A DNA stretch of 64,000 nt from Anadara kagoshimensis (Eukaryota; Mollusca; Bivalvia; Arcoida; Arcidae). This document shows, piece by piece, positions 1 through 10,020 of the stretch. Both the position numbers and the translations under genes were made by a program. Each line of letters starts with the position of its first letter. The first letter of the stretch is position 1. The stretch lies in assembly GCA_021292105.1 (NCBI GenBank), contig CM037874.1, positions 17,747,655 through 17,811,654 on the forward strand. The letters run 5' to 3'. The notes under the pieces were generated by a model. The model was given only the letters and a program-made list of their open reading frames with translations, was not told where the DNA came from and did no database searches.

Positions 1-79
1 GATAAGCACTTCTTGTTGAGCTATCATCGCACGACACATCAGAATTGAGAATGAACTATATAGAACTATATATATGTAT

Positions 80-163
80 ATATCCAAGGTAATTTTGGAT
101 ACAGAGACATCAAACTTATCAACAATATTGTGATGACGGACATAAGACTTTTTGAGGGCCTTG
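80..163 (+). repeat. Dispersed repeat A, internal fragment
   Basis: Matches the inner part of repeat A (see 23772-24290): TATCCAAGGTAATTTTGGAT, then the GACATCAAACTTATCAAC and TGATGACGG..ATAA.ACTTTTTGAGGGCC stretches. The 5' head is missing. Confidence 0.75.
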
Positions 164-224
164 TTAAAAATGATATGTAATAGAAAACATATATAAGAAT
201 CGTAATTAGAAATTATTGTAACAT

Positions 225-230
225 TTTATT
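225..230 (-). terminator. Candidate polyadenylation signal of the neuropeptide gene
   Basis: AATAAA on the minus strand, about 300 bases beyond the TAG stop of the neuropeptide exon. It is placed suitably for a 3' UTR end, but AATAAA is common by chance in this AT-rich sequence. Confidence 0.4.
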
Positions 231-529
231 GCATTGCTATGACAAAAGCAAGGCGATGAAAATGTCTACACTCAGCATCATGTACCGATAACCTTACAAT
301 GGCGTTACATATCCTGTAGCATCTTTTCAAACTTTTGATTATTGCTAATCATTTTTCACGCCTCGTTATAACACAGTTTCCTTTTTTGAAAATACAATAA
401 CAACATTCATTCAACCGTTTCTATATATTATAAAGACTCCATTTGATACCGAGTGTTTATCTCTTCCTTGCGACAACTCTCTTGGATTTCATCGTCAAAA
501 TTCAACATGCTGATTAGTCTATTTTTTCT

Positions 530-2547
530 CTATCTAATGTACTGTTGTGGTCTGTCAAATTCCAAAGCAGGGATTGTTGACCTAAATTGGACGCCTTGTG
601 TTCTACCAAAATGATGTTTCACCATTTCCGATCTCCTATCTGTGTCGTCGTCGCTGTAGTCAAAATTTCTATTTATAAGTTGATCGAATGAATTAGTACG
701 TTTTCCGAAATTCGGTCCACCACCGAAAACAAAGGGACGTTTTTCAAAGTCCATGTCATGTGCTCTTTTATCCATCGTAAAGTCATTAACATAATCAGAT
801 AATTCGTCGTTATTGAAAATAGGAGTATCTCTCTTTCCGATTTGATACTGGCTAACGGGCGTATTGGGTCGCTTTTTAAATAAGAATCCACCACCCCCTA
901 ATACAAATGGGCGTTTCTGTGTATGTATTTCTTCGTCGTCGTCTCTGTCTCTCCCGTTCATTAATGTGTCTAGCCCACTGCGTTTACCAAATTGATATTG
1001 GGTACTAATTCTATTTGGACTACTCAACACAAATGGGCGTTTAAAGATACCATTAGCGTATTCTCTGGTATTGCCTCTTTTTCCAAATTCGTAAACTTTT
1101 CCAAAAGTGTATGGTCCACCCAATATAAAAGGTCGTTTTTGCAAATCAGTTCTGAAAGTGTCTGTTCCGTAAGTCTCCGCTACATAGTCACTATTCTTTC
1201 TGGTATTTTTACTAAGAGTATTTCTTCTACCCTCGTCCCCTCGGTGGGTTTTACTATAAACATACTCCAAGTTTTGTAGGACTGACTCTAAATCAGCATT
1301 AGAAGGTTCTGATAGAGATCGCTTACCAAAACTCCATCCATGAGAAAACGGTCTTTTCTTTACATGACCTTTAGAAACAACGTCTCGTTTACCGAATTTT
1401 CCAAAAACAAAAGGTCTTTTTCCAGCCTCACCATCCCGTTTACCATAACCACCTAACACAAATGGTCTTTTATAAACCCCATCGTCCCGTTTACCATAAC
1501 CACCTAACACAAATGGTCTTTTGTCGACATCGCTGTGAGCCATGTAAATGTCATGCAAAATCCCGTCCAATAGGTGCTTTCTTTCGCTGTCATCATCGGA
1601 ATGATGATCTTCATCATGTTCGCTTTGAAATTCGTCGAGAACAAAAGGGTCATCCGTTTTTGTGTTTTCTGAACTCTTTTCTCTTTTTCCATAATTGCCA
1701 AGTACAAATGGCCGTTTCTCAGCATTATCGTTATCAGTCTTATCTCGCTTGCCATAACTGCCCAAAACAAATGGTCTTTTTATCACCTCGGAATTTTCTC
1801 GTTTTCCATAACCACCAAGTACAAATGGTCTCTTATTAACCATACTGTTTTGGTCATCACTGGCTCGTTTTCCATAGCTACCTAAAACAAATGGTCTTTT
1901 TGCCATCGAGTAATCATGAGAAAATCGTTTTCCGTATCCACTTCCACTGCCTAACACAAAGGGTCGCTTATCAACATGGTTATGACCAGAACGTTTTCCG
2001 TATCTAAATCCACCTCCTAAAACAAACGGTCGTTTTTCCATGTCATATCCTTCATTTCTGTTTCTTTTTCCAAAATTGTACCCTCCGCTTAAAACAAATG
2101 GCCTTTTTGCAATATATACTTGGTCTTGGTCGTCATATTTGGGAATGTAACTGTTAAGAAAATATTTAGCAATATCTCGTTTTCCGAATTTGAAGCCGCT
2201 CCCTAAAACAAACGGTCGTTTGACTATGTCTCCATAATCATCATAAATATCCGGTCTCGTCTCAAGATCTGACTGCGATCGTTTTCCAAAGGTATATCCA
2301 CCACCGATAACAAAAGGACGTTTGTCTCTACTGTCATCAAATGGTCGTTTTCCAAAACCTCCAGTGCGAAAAACAAATGGTCTTTTATTGACATATTGTG
2401 CGGTTTTACCATCGCCAGATTCTAAATCTGCATCTGGACCTCCTTCGTTTTCATCTACATATGAGCTTTTTGCGTCAGTAGTGTCCGTTGATCTTTTTGG
2501 TCTTTCCAGATTCCCTACCCTGTCTTCATAATGTCCTGAAATGTCAT
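530..2547 (-). CDS. Multi-copy amidated neuropeptide precursor (PFVLGGYamide type), 3' coding exon
   Basis: One open frame runs on the minus strand from a splice acceptor (TTCTTTATTTCAG, exon starts at 2547, phase 1) to a TAG at 530-532; about 672 residues are visible. It is a prohormone: 17 peptides of the form KR-PFVLGGY-G-KR and variants (PFVLGSY, PFVLGNY, PFVFGKF, PFVLGGGFRY, PFVIGGGYTF, PFSHGWSF) are each bounded by dibasic KR and end in Gly, the amide donor. Cleavage by proprotein convertases, trimming and amidation would release PFVLGGYamide-like peptides. Spacers are acidic (D/E/S/N rich), as usual for such precursors. Exceptions: one degenerate PFVLDEF copy without basic sites (near 1650), one copy ending KKR without Gly (near 880), and an extra peptide PNTPVSQYQI-amide. 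The signal peptide must lie in an upstream exon (higher coordinates) that I did not find. I do not recognise a named family; buccalin, luqin and PxFVamide do not match. That it is a neuropeptide precursor is very likely; its receptor and role are unknown. Confidence 0.9.
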
Positions 2548-2662
2548 CTGAAATAAAGAAATGAAATCTTTTTAAAATAAAAGAAATAGAAAATTTAAAC
2601 TGAATAGTATCTGTTGGGTACCAGACAAATGCATTAAAAGTCAGTTATAACAACTCGACTAT

Positions 2663-2925
2663 GGAATCAAAAAACAAACATACCAACATACAAACCAATG
2701 TCCAAATCACAATCTCAAAGCAAAGTGAAAACCCTGGTAAATTAAGTTAAACACATGAACTCAGGGAAGTTAGGCATTGGGTTTCTGCAGGGATTGTTCC
2801 TCCAGTTTAGCTAGCTACATTCGCCGCATGTTAATCAAAACCGAAAATATATCCAGGGTAAGTTTGAAAACAGAGACATAATACTTATCAGCAATATTAT
2901 GATGACGACTATAAAACTTTTTGAG
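2663..2925 (+). repeat. Dispersed repeat A copy
   Basis: Begins AATCAAAAAACAAACATACC and continues through the diagnostic GTTTAGCTAGCTACA and TATCCAGGGTAA blocks to ACTTTTTGAG. It lies just upstream of the neuropeptide exon, opposite to that gene's strand. Confidence 0.8.
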
Positions 2926-3782
2926 ATGACCAAAACACGATAAGATAAAAACACATTTTTAAAAATCTGAAAATGTTGTTTCAATTTGTAAAATGGAAGT
3001 GACAAGCATGCACTTGGACTACAGGCAACGCAACCAAAAACATTTTAAATGTATTTAATGATTAAATTAAAATATTGGTATATGATAGAACCATAACAAA
3101 ACACACGGGTTGTACAACCGGTGGGTCCCTATAACATGCAAATCTTTGTCATAAGATATGGTGCAAAAAAACTTCACTGTGAAAGGAAGACACGGTTAAT
3201 CACTGAATACTACATAGATAACGTGTCCAAGCTTAAACATTTTTATCCTTGTTCAACTTGCAATGCTTTTGGCGTCTAGTTGCTTGGTATGACCGGAATG
3301 TTTAAACGTTTATTGACAATTTCTACAGTGAACGATTGGATGAACATCTCCAATCATAGTGGAGATTGCAATGTATTTTTGTAACAATACCGTACAGATC
3401 TTTAGAAAGCTGAATACTGAGTTAGCAAACATTCTGACTCCCGAGGGGCCGCTCGGATCGAAAAACTATCGAGAGATAGATAGCAACTGCAGAAAACCTT
3501 TCGAGTTATAGCTAATTATTAGTGACCGAAATGAGATGTCGATTTGACATTAATTCGTTTATTATCGTATATTAATATGTGTTAATCATTCGAAAGGTGT
3601 GCACTTTCCAGAGCCGGATCTTTCTAGCAAAGTCAGACGAACAAGTGACCCCCGAGCAAGCCATATGAAGTCTGGTGCTCTGGCAGGACCTCCTGTTTAG
3701 CTAGCTAAAACCGTCACGTTTTACAAAAAAATTCATAAAACTATAACAACCTATATTAATAGTATATTCTGTAGGTACAGTA
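2926..3782. other. Non-coding stretch with a possible decayed MITE
   Basis: No gene seen. The stretch GTACAGATCTTTAGAAAGCTG (3391 on) resembles the end of the MITE at 3783-3975, and TTCGAAAGGTGTGCAC near 3590-3605 could be the opposite end of a second diverged copy. Confidence 0.35.
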
Positions 3783-3975
3783 CAGACCTGTCGAAAGTTT
3801 AGCACCTAAGCTAACGAATTAGTGTCGAATCGGAATTGCATCTGTGTGCAATATTTTGGCAGATTTTCGGCAAGATCTACCAATCTCTTGTCACCAGCTA
3901 TCCATATATCGACCACTTGGCTACTGGCAATTGATTCATTTTCGTTAGTTCAGTGTTAAATGTTCGACAGGTCTG
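3783..3975. mobile_element. TA-flanked MITE with CAGACCTGTCGAA terminal inverted repeats
   Basis: Perfect terminal inverted repeat CAGACCTGTCGAA / TTCGACAGGTCTG, flanked on both sides by TA. The inner arms (AGCTAACGAA / TTCGTTAG) also pair in part. 193 bp with no ORF. TA duplication fits the Tc1/mariner-pogo superfamily; that assignment is inference. Confidence 0.8.
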
Positions 3976-4384
3976 TACTACATGGGTGACAGATGACTCA
4001 TATTTCAGAAATATCAATTTGTCTTTGTTAATGATCATAACTGTAATTCCTGTACCATCTACTACGATATGTTAACTGTCAACGTTACACATTAAATGAA
4101 CATGGAATGGATAAAAAGACAAACGAGATGTTGCATTAATCTGTCTGTATACATAACATTATATATACCATCTTCCTATTGTAGCTTCTGTAAATTGTTA
4201 CTGAAAAAAATCAACTGATTCTTCTTTTTCTGTTATTATTATTTTTTTATTTTTAAACTGTATCAAATAAGAAGAAACAGAAACAAAATATATACTTAAT
4301 TCATCACCATTATTTGGCGATTCCACTTCATGCGTATGTGAATTATTATTTTTTTATTTTATATGTCTTTTACTGAAATATTTC

Positions 4385-4427
4385 GTGTGTGTGTGTGTGT
4401 GTGTATGTGTGTGTGTGTGTGTGTGTT
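4385..4427. repeat. (GT)n microsatellite
   Basis: Dinucleotide GT run with one interruption (GTAT). Confidence 0.95.
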
Positions 4428-4565
4428 TAATTTTGTTGTGAATTTCAGACAATATTATTATTGCGCACAGTTTGAATGGAAAAACCTATAATTTTTAGGA
4501 ATGATCCGGGATGATCATCAAACATTTTATACGTAGCTTATTTCTTTACTGAACACTAGTATGTA

Positions 4566-4739
4566 CAGTCAAACCTGTCTATAAAGGCTACCAAAAGGAA
4601 CTAGTAAAATTGGCCTTTATGGGCAGGTGGTCATACAAGTTCAAATAATATGTGTATAGAACAATTTGGATACAATTCTACTGGCCTTTATAAGCAGGTG
4701 GCTCTTATATAGAGGTGGTCTTTAAGGCAGGTTGGACTG
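4566..4739. mobile_element. TA-flanked MITE, CAGTCAAACCTG type, copy 1
   Basis: Ends CAGTCAAACCTGTCTATAAAGG and GGTCTTTAAGGCAGGTTGGACTG are inverted copies with TA on both sides. 174 bp, no ORF. Same family, in opposite orientation, as 43757-43931; pogo-like by its TA target and CAGT ends. Confidence 0.85.
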
Positions 4740-5183
4740 TACATAAAATTCTTTACAAATGTCTATTTGTACAGTAAAGTGAATACATGACGAGTACAAA
4801 GTCTTAAAATATCAACATCCGCGTGCATAAAAATGTCTTTGATACTAGGCCAAGAGATCATGTAATAACAGTTATCAACGAGTCCAGTTTCTTATAGGAA
4901 AATGAATCTAGTTGTTGAAAACTAATTCTTGCGTGTTCACTCGTTTTCAGTTTTTCAATCGCAAACAGTTTTTATTATAGAAAAGTGTAAATTTTAATTT
5001 TTAAAAAATATATAACTAGATACATATCTTACAAGAATCAATCTTCAGACCTTTTGGTCTGATTCACGCGGGTTTTATTCCATTCTCTCTTGGACTACAC
5101 TTATCACTATCGCGTACTTGGTGCTCTGCGCCGGTTTATCAGTACACCGTGCCGATGTTTAGACATGTCAGATGCAATCAGTC

Positions 5184-5400
5184 AATTACTGTAAATGTAT
5201 TTATTTTCGCAGTGTAATAATTTTCGCTTATTTCGCGTTCGTTTGTGTTGTGCAAACATTAATACAAAACAAAAATTATGTTATACGTATTTTGTTATAG
5301 AGAATATTTCAAAAACGTGAAAACTTAACTATGCGGATATGTCTAAATATCCTATACCGCGAAAAAAATACACGCGAAATTAAATACCTTTAAAGTATTT
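5184..5400. mobile_element. MITE-like element with ATTTTCGCG inverted ends
   Basis: AATTACTGTAAATGTATTTATTTTCGC at the left is an imperfect inverted copy of GCGAAATTAAATACCTTTAAAGTATT at the right. About 217 bp, no ORF. Confidence 0.6.
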
Positions 5401-5568
5401 TTAAGACAAAGGAATTTCCGTCTTATAATATACATTTGGCTACAGCAAGTCATCATTCTTTTTTTCTTCTTTTTTTTAGCGGATGGTACCTATGGAACTC
5501 CTTCCATTTACTCGATAGAATAAATGGGACACTATTCAGTAAAGTTGTATTCGAATAGTTTCAAAAGG

Positions 5569-5878
5569 TTGATTGATTCAATAGGGTTGAACGTCCAAGT
5601 CAAGAATATTCCACAAGCTACAGGTGCTGTGGCAGAAATTTTGACCTTTAATTGCAGCGCGATCAGGGCAATGCGCAGGGAGAGTCTACTGTAAAACAGG
5701 ACATCGGTTTAAAAAAATCTCGTCCGAAGGACCCTGTGACTTTCATTTCTAAATGCCGAGTGTTTGGCAAAAGAACAGTCACTACCCATTTTCGGTCTTG
5801 GTCGGGTTTGAACCTACATGTACGACCTCACTCATACGAACCGAGAATCCTACCAACTGAGTTACCGTACTTGTATAG
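5569..5878 (-). mobile_element. tRNA-derived SINE, family 1, copy 1
   Basis: Read on the minus strand it has a tRNA-like head with an A-box (CAGTTGGTAGGATTCTCGG) and B-box (GGTTCAAACCCGACC), a body containing GAAAGTCACAGGGTCCTTCGG, and an AATC-type tail (TTGATTGATT on plus). An open frame across it is fortuitous. Confidence 0.85.
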
Positions 5879-5930
5879 GGATTATATATTCACGCACAGA
5901 AAACGTGAATGACTAATGTTCAGACGGATA

Positions 5931-7439
5931 TTCACACTGTTTCATTGAGGTTTAGGTGAGGCAGCTTTCTTCCTACGTTAATTGTCACGAGTAGGTTACC
6001 GCTCCTTCTGGACATGTCCGCCAAGGATTTCCTCAAACACAGACAACCAAGCCTTTAATGTTAATGTTGTTAATTGATGAATCATATTAAGGTGGATGCA
6101 AGTCGATACACCCACATTCAAATTAAAACCTAAAACGTGTTTTCGAATGCGATCCTAAGTACTTTGAGCTTTTGCGTTTTACGAACATATCTTCTGTCTA
6201 TCACGAGGGAAAAAAGAAACAAATTATAGGAACACCCCGTGCATTTAAAGATTAACCTGTCCTTTAAGGGGAGTTACGAATATTTCTAAATTAATGACGG
6301 TTTCGTGAACGTTTTCCTAAGAATGATTCGTGAAACGCGCCCCTGAAGTATACATGTATATAAGGCAATGTTTAATATTATAAATATACATGTAACATAT
6401 TAAATTAGTTGTTATTAATATTCGGTTGTCCCTATAGTTATAGAGTGGACACAAGAGGCATGTAGAAATAACCATTGACCATTCAAATTGAAGTATGCTC
6501 ATAAATTACGGACAGATTGTGTTAAATATCAAACTTAATTTTGTTCTTGTCCAGTAGTTTCAACTGGATCGCCTAAAAACTAATGAAGCGGAATACCCTC
6601 CAAAAAACTTACCAATTAGAATTTTGCGAAAGACCATGACATATGTTATAATTTTACATCTACCCTCTTTTTAACTAAATTTGAATTGAAATCAGTATGA
6701 TCTTTTGGTTGTCTCTTTTGGTTTTGTCTAAACATGAACTATGGTGCCACATGAGGACATTCTACGCCAAATTGGAAATGTATTTTTCCAGTAGTTTTTC
6801 AATGAAACAGCTTAATATGGCTTATTAGAATATTCCGCAAATTAAAATATTGGGGATAAAGGACCATATATGTTAAATGACTCTTCGTCTGCCTTTTTAT
6901 TATTCCAATAGTTTCAGAGGAGTTCTAGAAAAAAAGTATGTACTGGCATGCGCCTCACAATGCCAATAAACTCAGCTGGCTATTACTATTTTAGTAGTAG
7001 CTAAAGGGACACTAGCCAATTATTGCTATATTATACTCTAAAACCATCAAATTATCATATTGATGTACAATAATTTATATTTTAAGTGAGTCAAATCTCT
7101 TCCCTTCCTTTATTGACAAATCGTTACTAAGTTACCACTCTTCTTGTCTGCTAACAGTTTTCCAAAAACAAAAGACTATCCCTATCAGAAATTAAATGAC
7201 TTATAGTACGTCAGAAGCAAATATGCAAACGTAATTCATGGAGGATTTGATGACACATTTTCCATTAACCCCAGCTTAGCTGTTGTATTACGTAAGGATG
7301 TACTCTTAACACCTAAAGATTTCGCTCCCTAATTAAATAAACTAGTTATTGGATATTACACATGTCATTTTCGTAAAATCTGCTTTAAATGAATAATTAG
7401 TAATACTGAAGATTTTTTTACATCTGTATATTTCATCTT
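5931..7439. other. Non-coding, no feature recognised
   Basis: AT-rich sequence on both strands, with no ORF, RNA gene or repeat structure that I could support. Confidence 0.5.
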
Positions 7440-7722
7440 TCCATTTCCACAATGGATTCCTCAGAAAGTTCATGGGGATTTACAGGCCAGCTAAGATCAC
7501 TAATGTGGATCTCCATTAAAAAGCAAATACAGATGATATGAGAACTGTTCTGACAAGATTAAGATGGCGATGGAAAGGCCATGTGCTAAAAAAAAGCCAA
7601 TTAGAAAAATCATTAGAGTAGCTCTCAGATGGACGCCTGAAGGAAAAAGGAAGCAAGGCAGATCCAAAAGCACCTGGAGAACTGTGGGGTTAGAAATGAA
7701 AGAAAACCAATTAACTTGAACA
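7440..7722 (+). pseudogene. LINE (RTE-like) C-terminal fragment
   Basis: Broken frames read RLRWRWKGHVLKK and, in another frame, ALRWTPEGKRKQGRSKSTWRTV followed by a TGA. The W.GHVL and ALRWTPEGKRK.GR pattern is typical of the 3' end of RTE-type non-LTR retrotransposon polyproteins. A frameshift and a stop lie between them. The 5' part is absent. Confidence 0.75.
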
Positions 7723-7814
7723 ATCTAAACTAAAACGATTGTATAGATTTATATACGATCTTCTATAATGTTGATCTGAAGGCCCCATCACTTGTAATTG
7801 ACATAATGTGTCAG

Positions 7815-8145
7815 ATTGATTGAATCGGTTTTTACATCCAAGTCAAGAATATTATATCGTGACTTCACCAGTTATAGGTGAAGTGGCAGAAATGTTTACC
7901 TTTGCGGTGTGCTAAGTGCAACGTACAGGGAGTATTCTCTAATAATGTGGTACGCCTGTCGTGACACAGGGCGTCGATTTTAAGTTCTCCTTCGAAAGAC
8001 TTTGTGTCATTCATTTCTAAATTTCGAGTGCTTGGCGAAGGAACAATCAATGCCCAGAATCAAGTCTTGGTCAGAACCCTGCCGGAGTTTGAACCCACGA
8101 CCTCCCACATACACATTCGGACTCTATTAACTGTACTATCATATT
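7815..8145 (-). mobile_element. tRNA-derived SINE, family 1, copy 2
   Basis: Same structure as 5569-5878 on the minus strand: tail TTGATTGA on plus, body with GTCGTGACACAGGGCGTCGA, and head with GTTTGAACCCACGACCTCC. Confidence 0.8.
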
Positions 8146-9036
8146 GGTTCACCTATGCCCGACCATTAATGAACTGACCATTGGACTGTCTAGAAATGAC
8201 GTTTATAGGGGTGTCAAGTGCTGATTTTGAATGCTTCACGTTAATAAAAACTCAAAATCACCACATGGTATTGATATTCATAATATCCAATACCGTAAAA
8301 AACAAACTGCATAACGCGTGCTTCTGCGTTATTGCTAGACAATGAAACTAAAAACATAAAGACTGGCGGATACCTATAACATTGCTGGCTAGCAGGATAG
8401 CTTCAAACCTGTGCATTATTAATGCATATGGCAGCAGTTCAATGGTATTTCCATTTCGCATTTTTAACCAAAAATAAAAAATGCAGGTCGCATGAACAAT
8501 TAAATTAAATGGTAATTGTAACTCGTATAAACGCAATTGGACACAAAAGAAATTAAAAATTATTTCATTGCAGATGTAGATATAGACAGGATAACGTGTA
8601 ATATTAAGTCATTTGATCAACTGGCCGTGAGACATTTGAGCAATCGTTCGTGTACCCGGAAATCCTACTAGTTGCATTATGTAATGCACTTGCAATGTGA
8701 TCAAAGGTCATTTTAAGATGTTGGCTTTGATGAAAGGTAATTTGTAGCTACCTAAATTGAATCAGGAAGGATGATATGTGGCTGTTACAGAACGTCATGC
8801 ACGTTTAGAAACATCATCTATTAATGTTTTAGTGATATCATGGATGATAAATTGAAACAAAAAACAAGCATGCTGTTTATACGAATAAGATGTATGATCA
8901 TTGAATTATTTATGATTTCGTTTCTTTTGTTCCTTTCATTTTTCACGTCCTTGCTCAAGTCATATAAAGTTATATATCGTCGAATGATTGAACAAGATTT
9001 CCTGTCCAAGTCAGGTATCTCACTTATATCGAGACA

Positions 9037-9376
9037 TGATTGATTGATTGGTTGATTGATCAAATGGGGTTTCATGTCCAAGTCAAAAAGACTTCTTATA
9101 TTTTGGCATAACCAGCTATGAGTGAAGTGACAGAAATGTTAACATTGCATTGCGCTCAGGGCTATGTGTAGGGGTGGGTGGGTTAACGTACCATGCCTAC
9201 CGTGACACAGGGCGTCGGTTTTATTATGTCCCTCCTGTCGGACCCAATGACTTTCATTTCGATATGCCGAGATTGGCGAAAGAACAGTTCCTACATTTTT
9301 TCAAGTCTTGGCGAGACCCGACGAGATTTGAACCAATGACCTCCAACATAGAAAGATAGCACTCTGCGCTACCATT
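9037..9376 (-). mobile_element. tRNA-derived SINE, family 1, copy 3
   Basis: Tail TGATTGATTGGTTGATTGAT at the left; body with CCGTGACACAGGGCGTCGGT; tRNA-like head with TTTGAACCAATGACCTCC and a degraded A-box near 9355-9372. Minus strand. Confidence 0.8.
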
Positions 9377-10020
9377 TGAAATTAAGACTTGAAGCTAGTT
9401 GCAACCTCCAAGATGTACATCTCTAAACAAACCTGACTTGACGTCTGTTTGGTTTACACATCAATTATATTTCAATTTTCGGACATTTTATTTTTTAAAA
9501 ATTACTTTGTATTAATAACCAGAATCCACAGTTTCACAATCACCTCAACTAAGATATTCCTTGATTTAATCTGAACAATTTACTTGGTTTTAATTTAAAG
9601 ATATTATTTAAATTAAGGTTTCCTGTTGAAGATGGGTTCGTGTGTGTTTATGTGAAATTTGAGGTGAGTAGTTTAAAATTTCGGTGTGTTTATGTGGAAA
9701 CTGGGGGCAGTGGTTTAAAATTTCAACGTGTGTTTATTTTGTGTTTCACTGCTTTGTTGTGGCAGGTTCTGGATTCGTCTAAGTCCTTTTTTTCAAAACA
9801 AAATCATTAAAAGCCAAATATCCAAAATCTGTAAAAGTATATTACTTTTTGCAGTAAGTTTATTTTTTTATGAATAGGGTTATGTTTCAAAAACAAATTC
9901 TGAAATATCAGTACCCAATGTCGATTTTTGGCTACTTTGAAAGGAACAAAAGCTTTTTATCACCTAGTCATTGATATCCATATTTCACATTGACAACTAT
10001 CGAGCAAATAGTACATTTAT
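9377..10020. other. Non-coding, no feature recognised
   Basis: AT-rich, with a loose GTGTGTTTATGTG duplication (9640-9740). No gene seen. Confidence 0.5.

Noticed and set aside
673..1839. Several plus- and minus-strand ORFs overlapping the neuropeptide exon
   Set aside because: They are other-frame shadows of the repetitive KRPFVLGGYGKR coding sequence; their repeats mirror the real frame.
5652..5912. 86-codon plus-strand ORF
   Set aside because: It is the antisense of a tRNA-derived SINE; similar fortuitous frames occur in the SINE copies at 7865-8050 and 9150-9359.
6590..6680. Minus-strand ATG..ATTCTAATTG/GTAAGT as the neuropeptide signal exon
   Set aside because: The phase would fit, but it encodes only eight residues (MVFRKILI), too short for a signal peptide.
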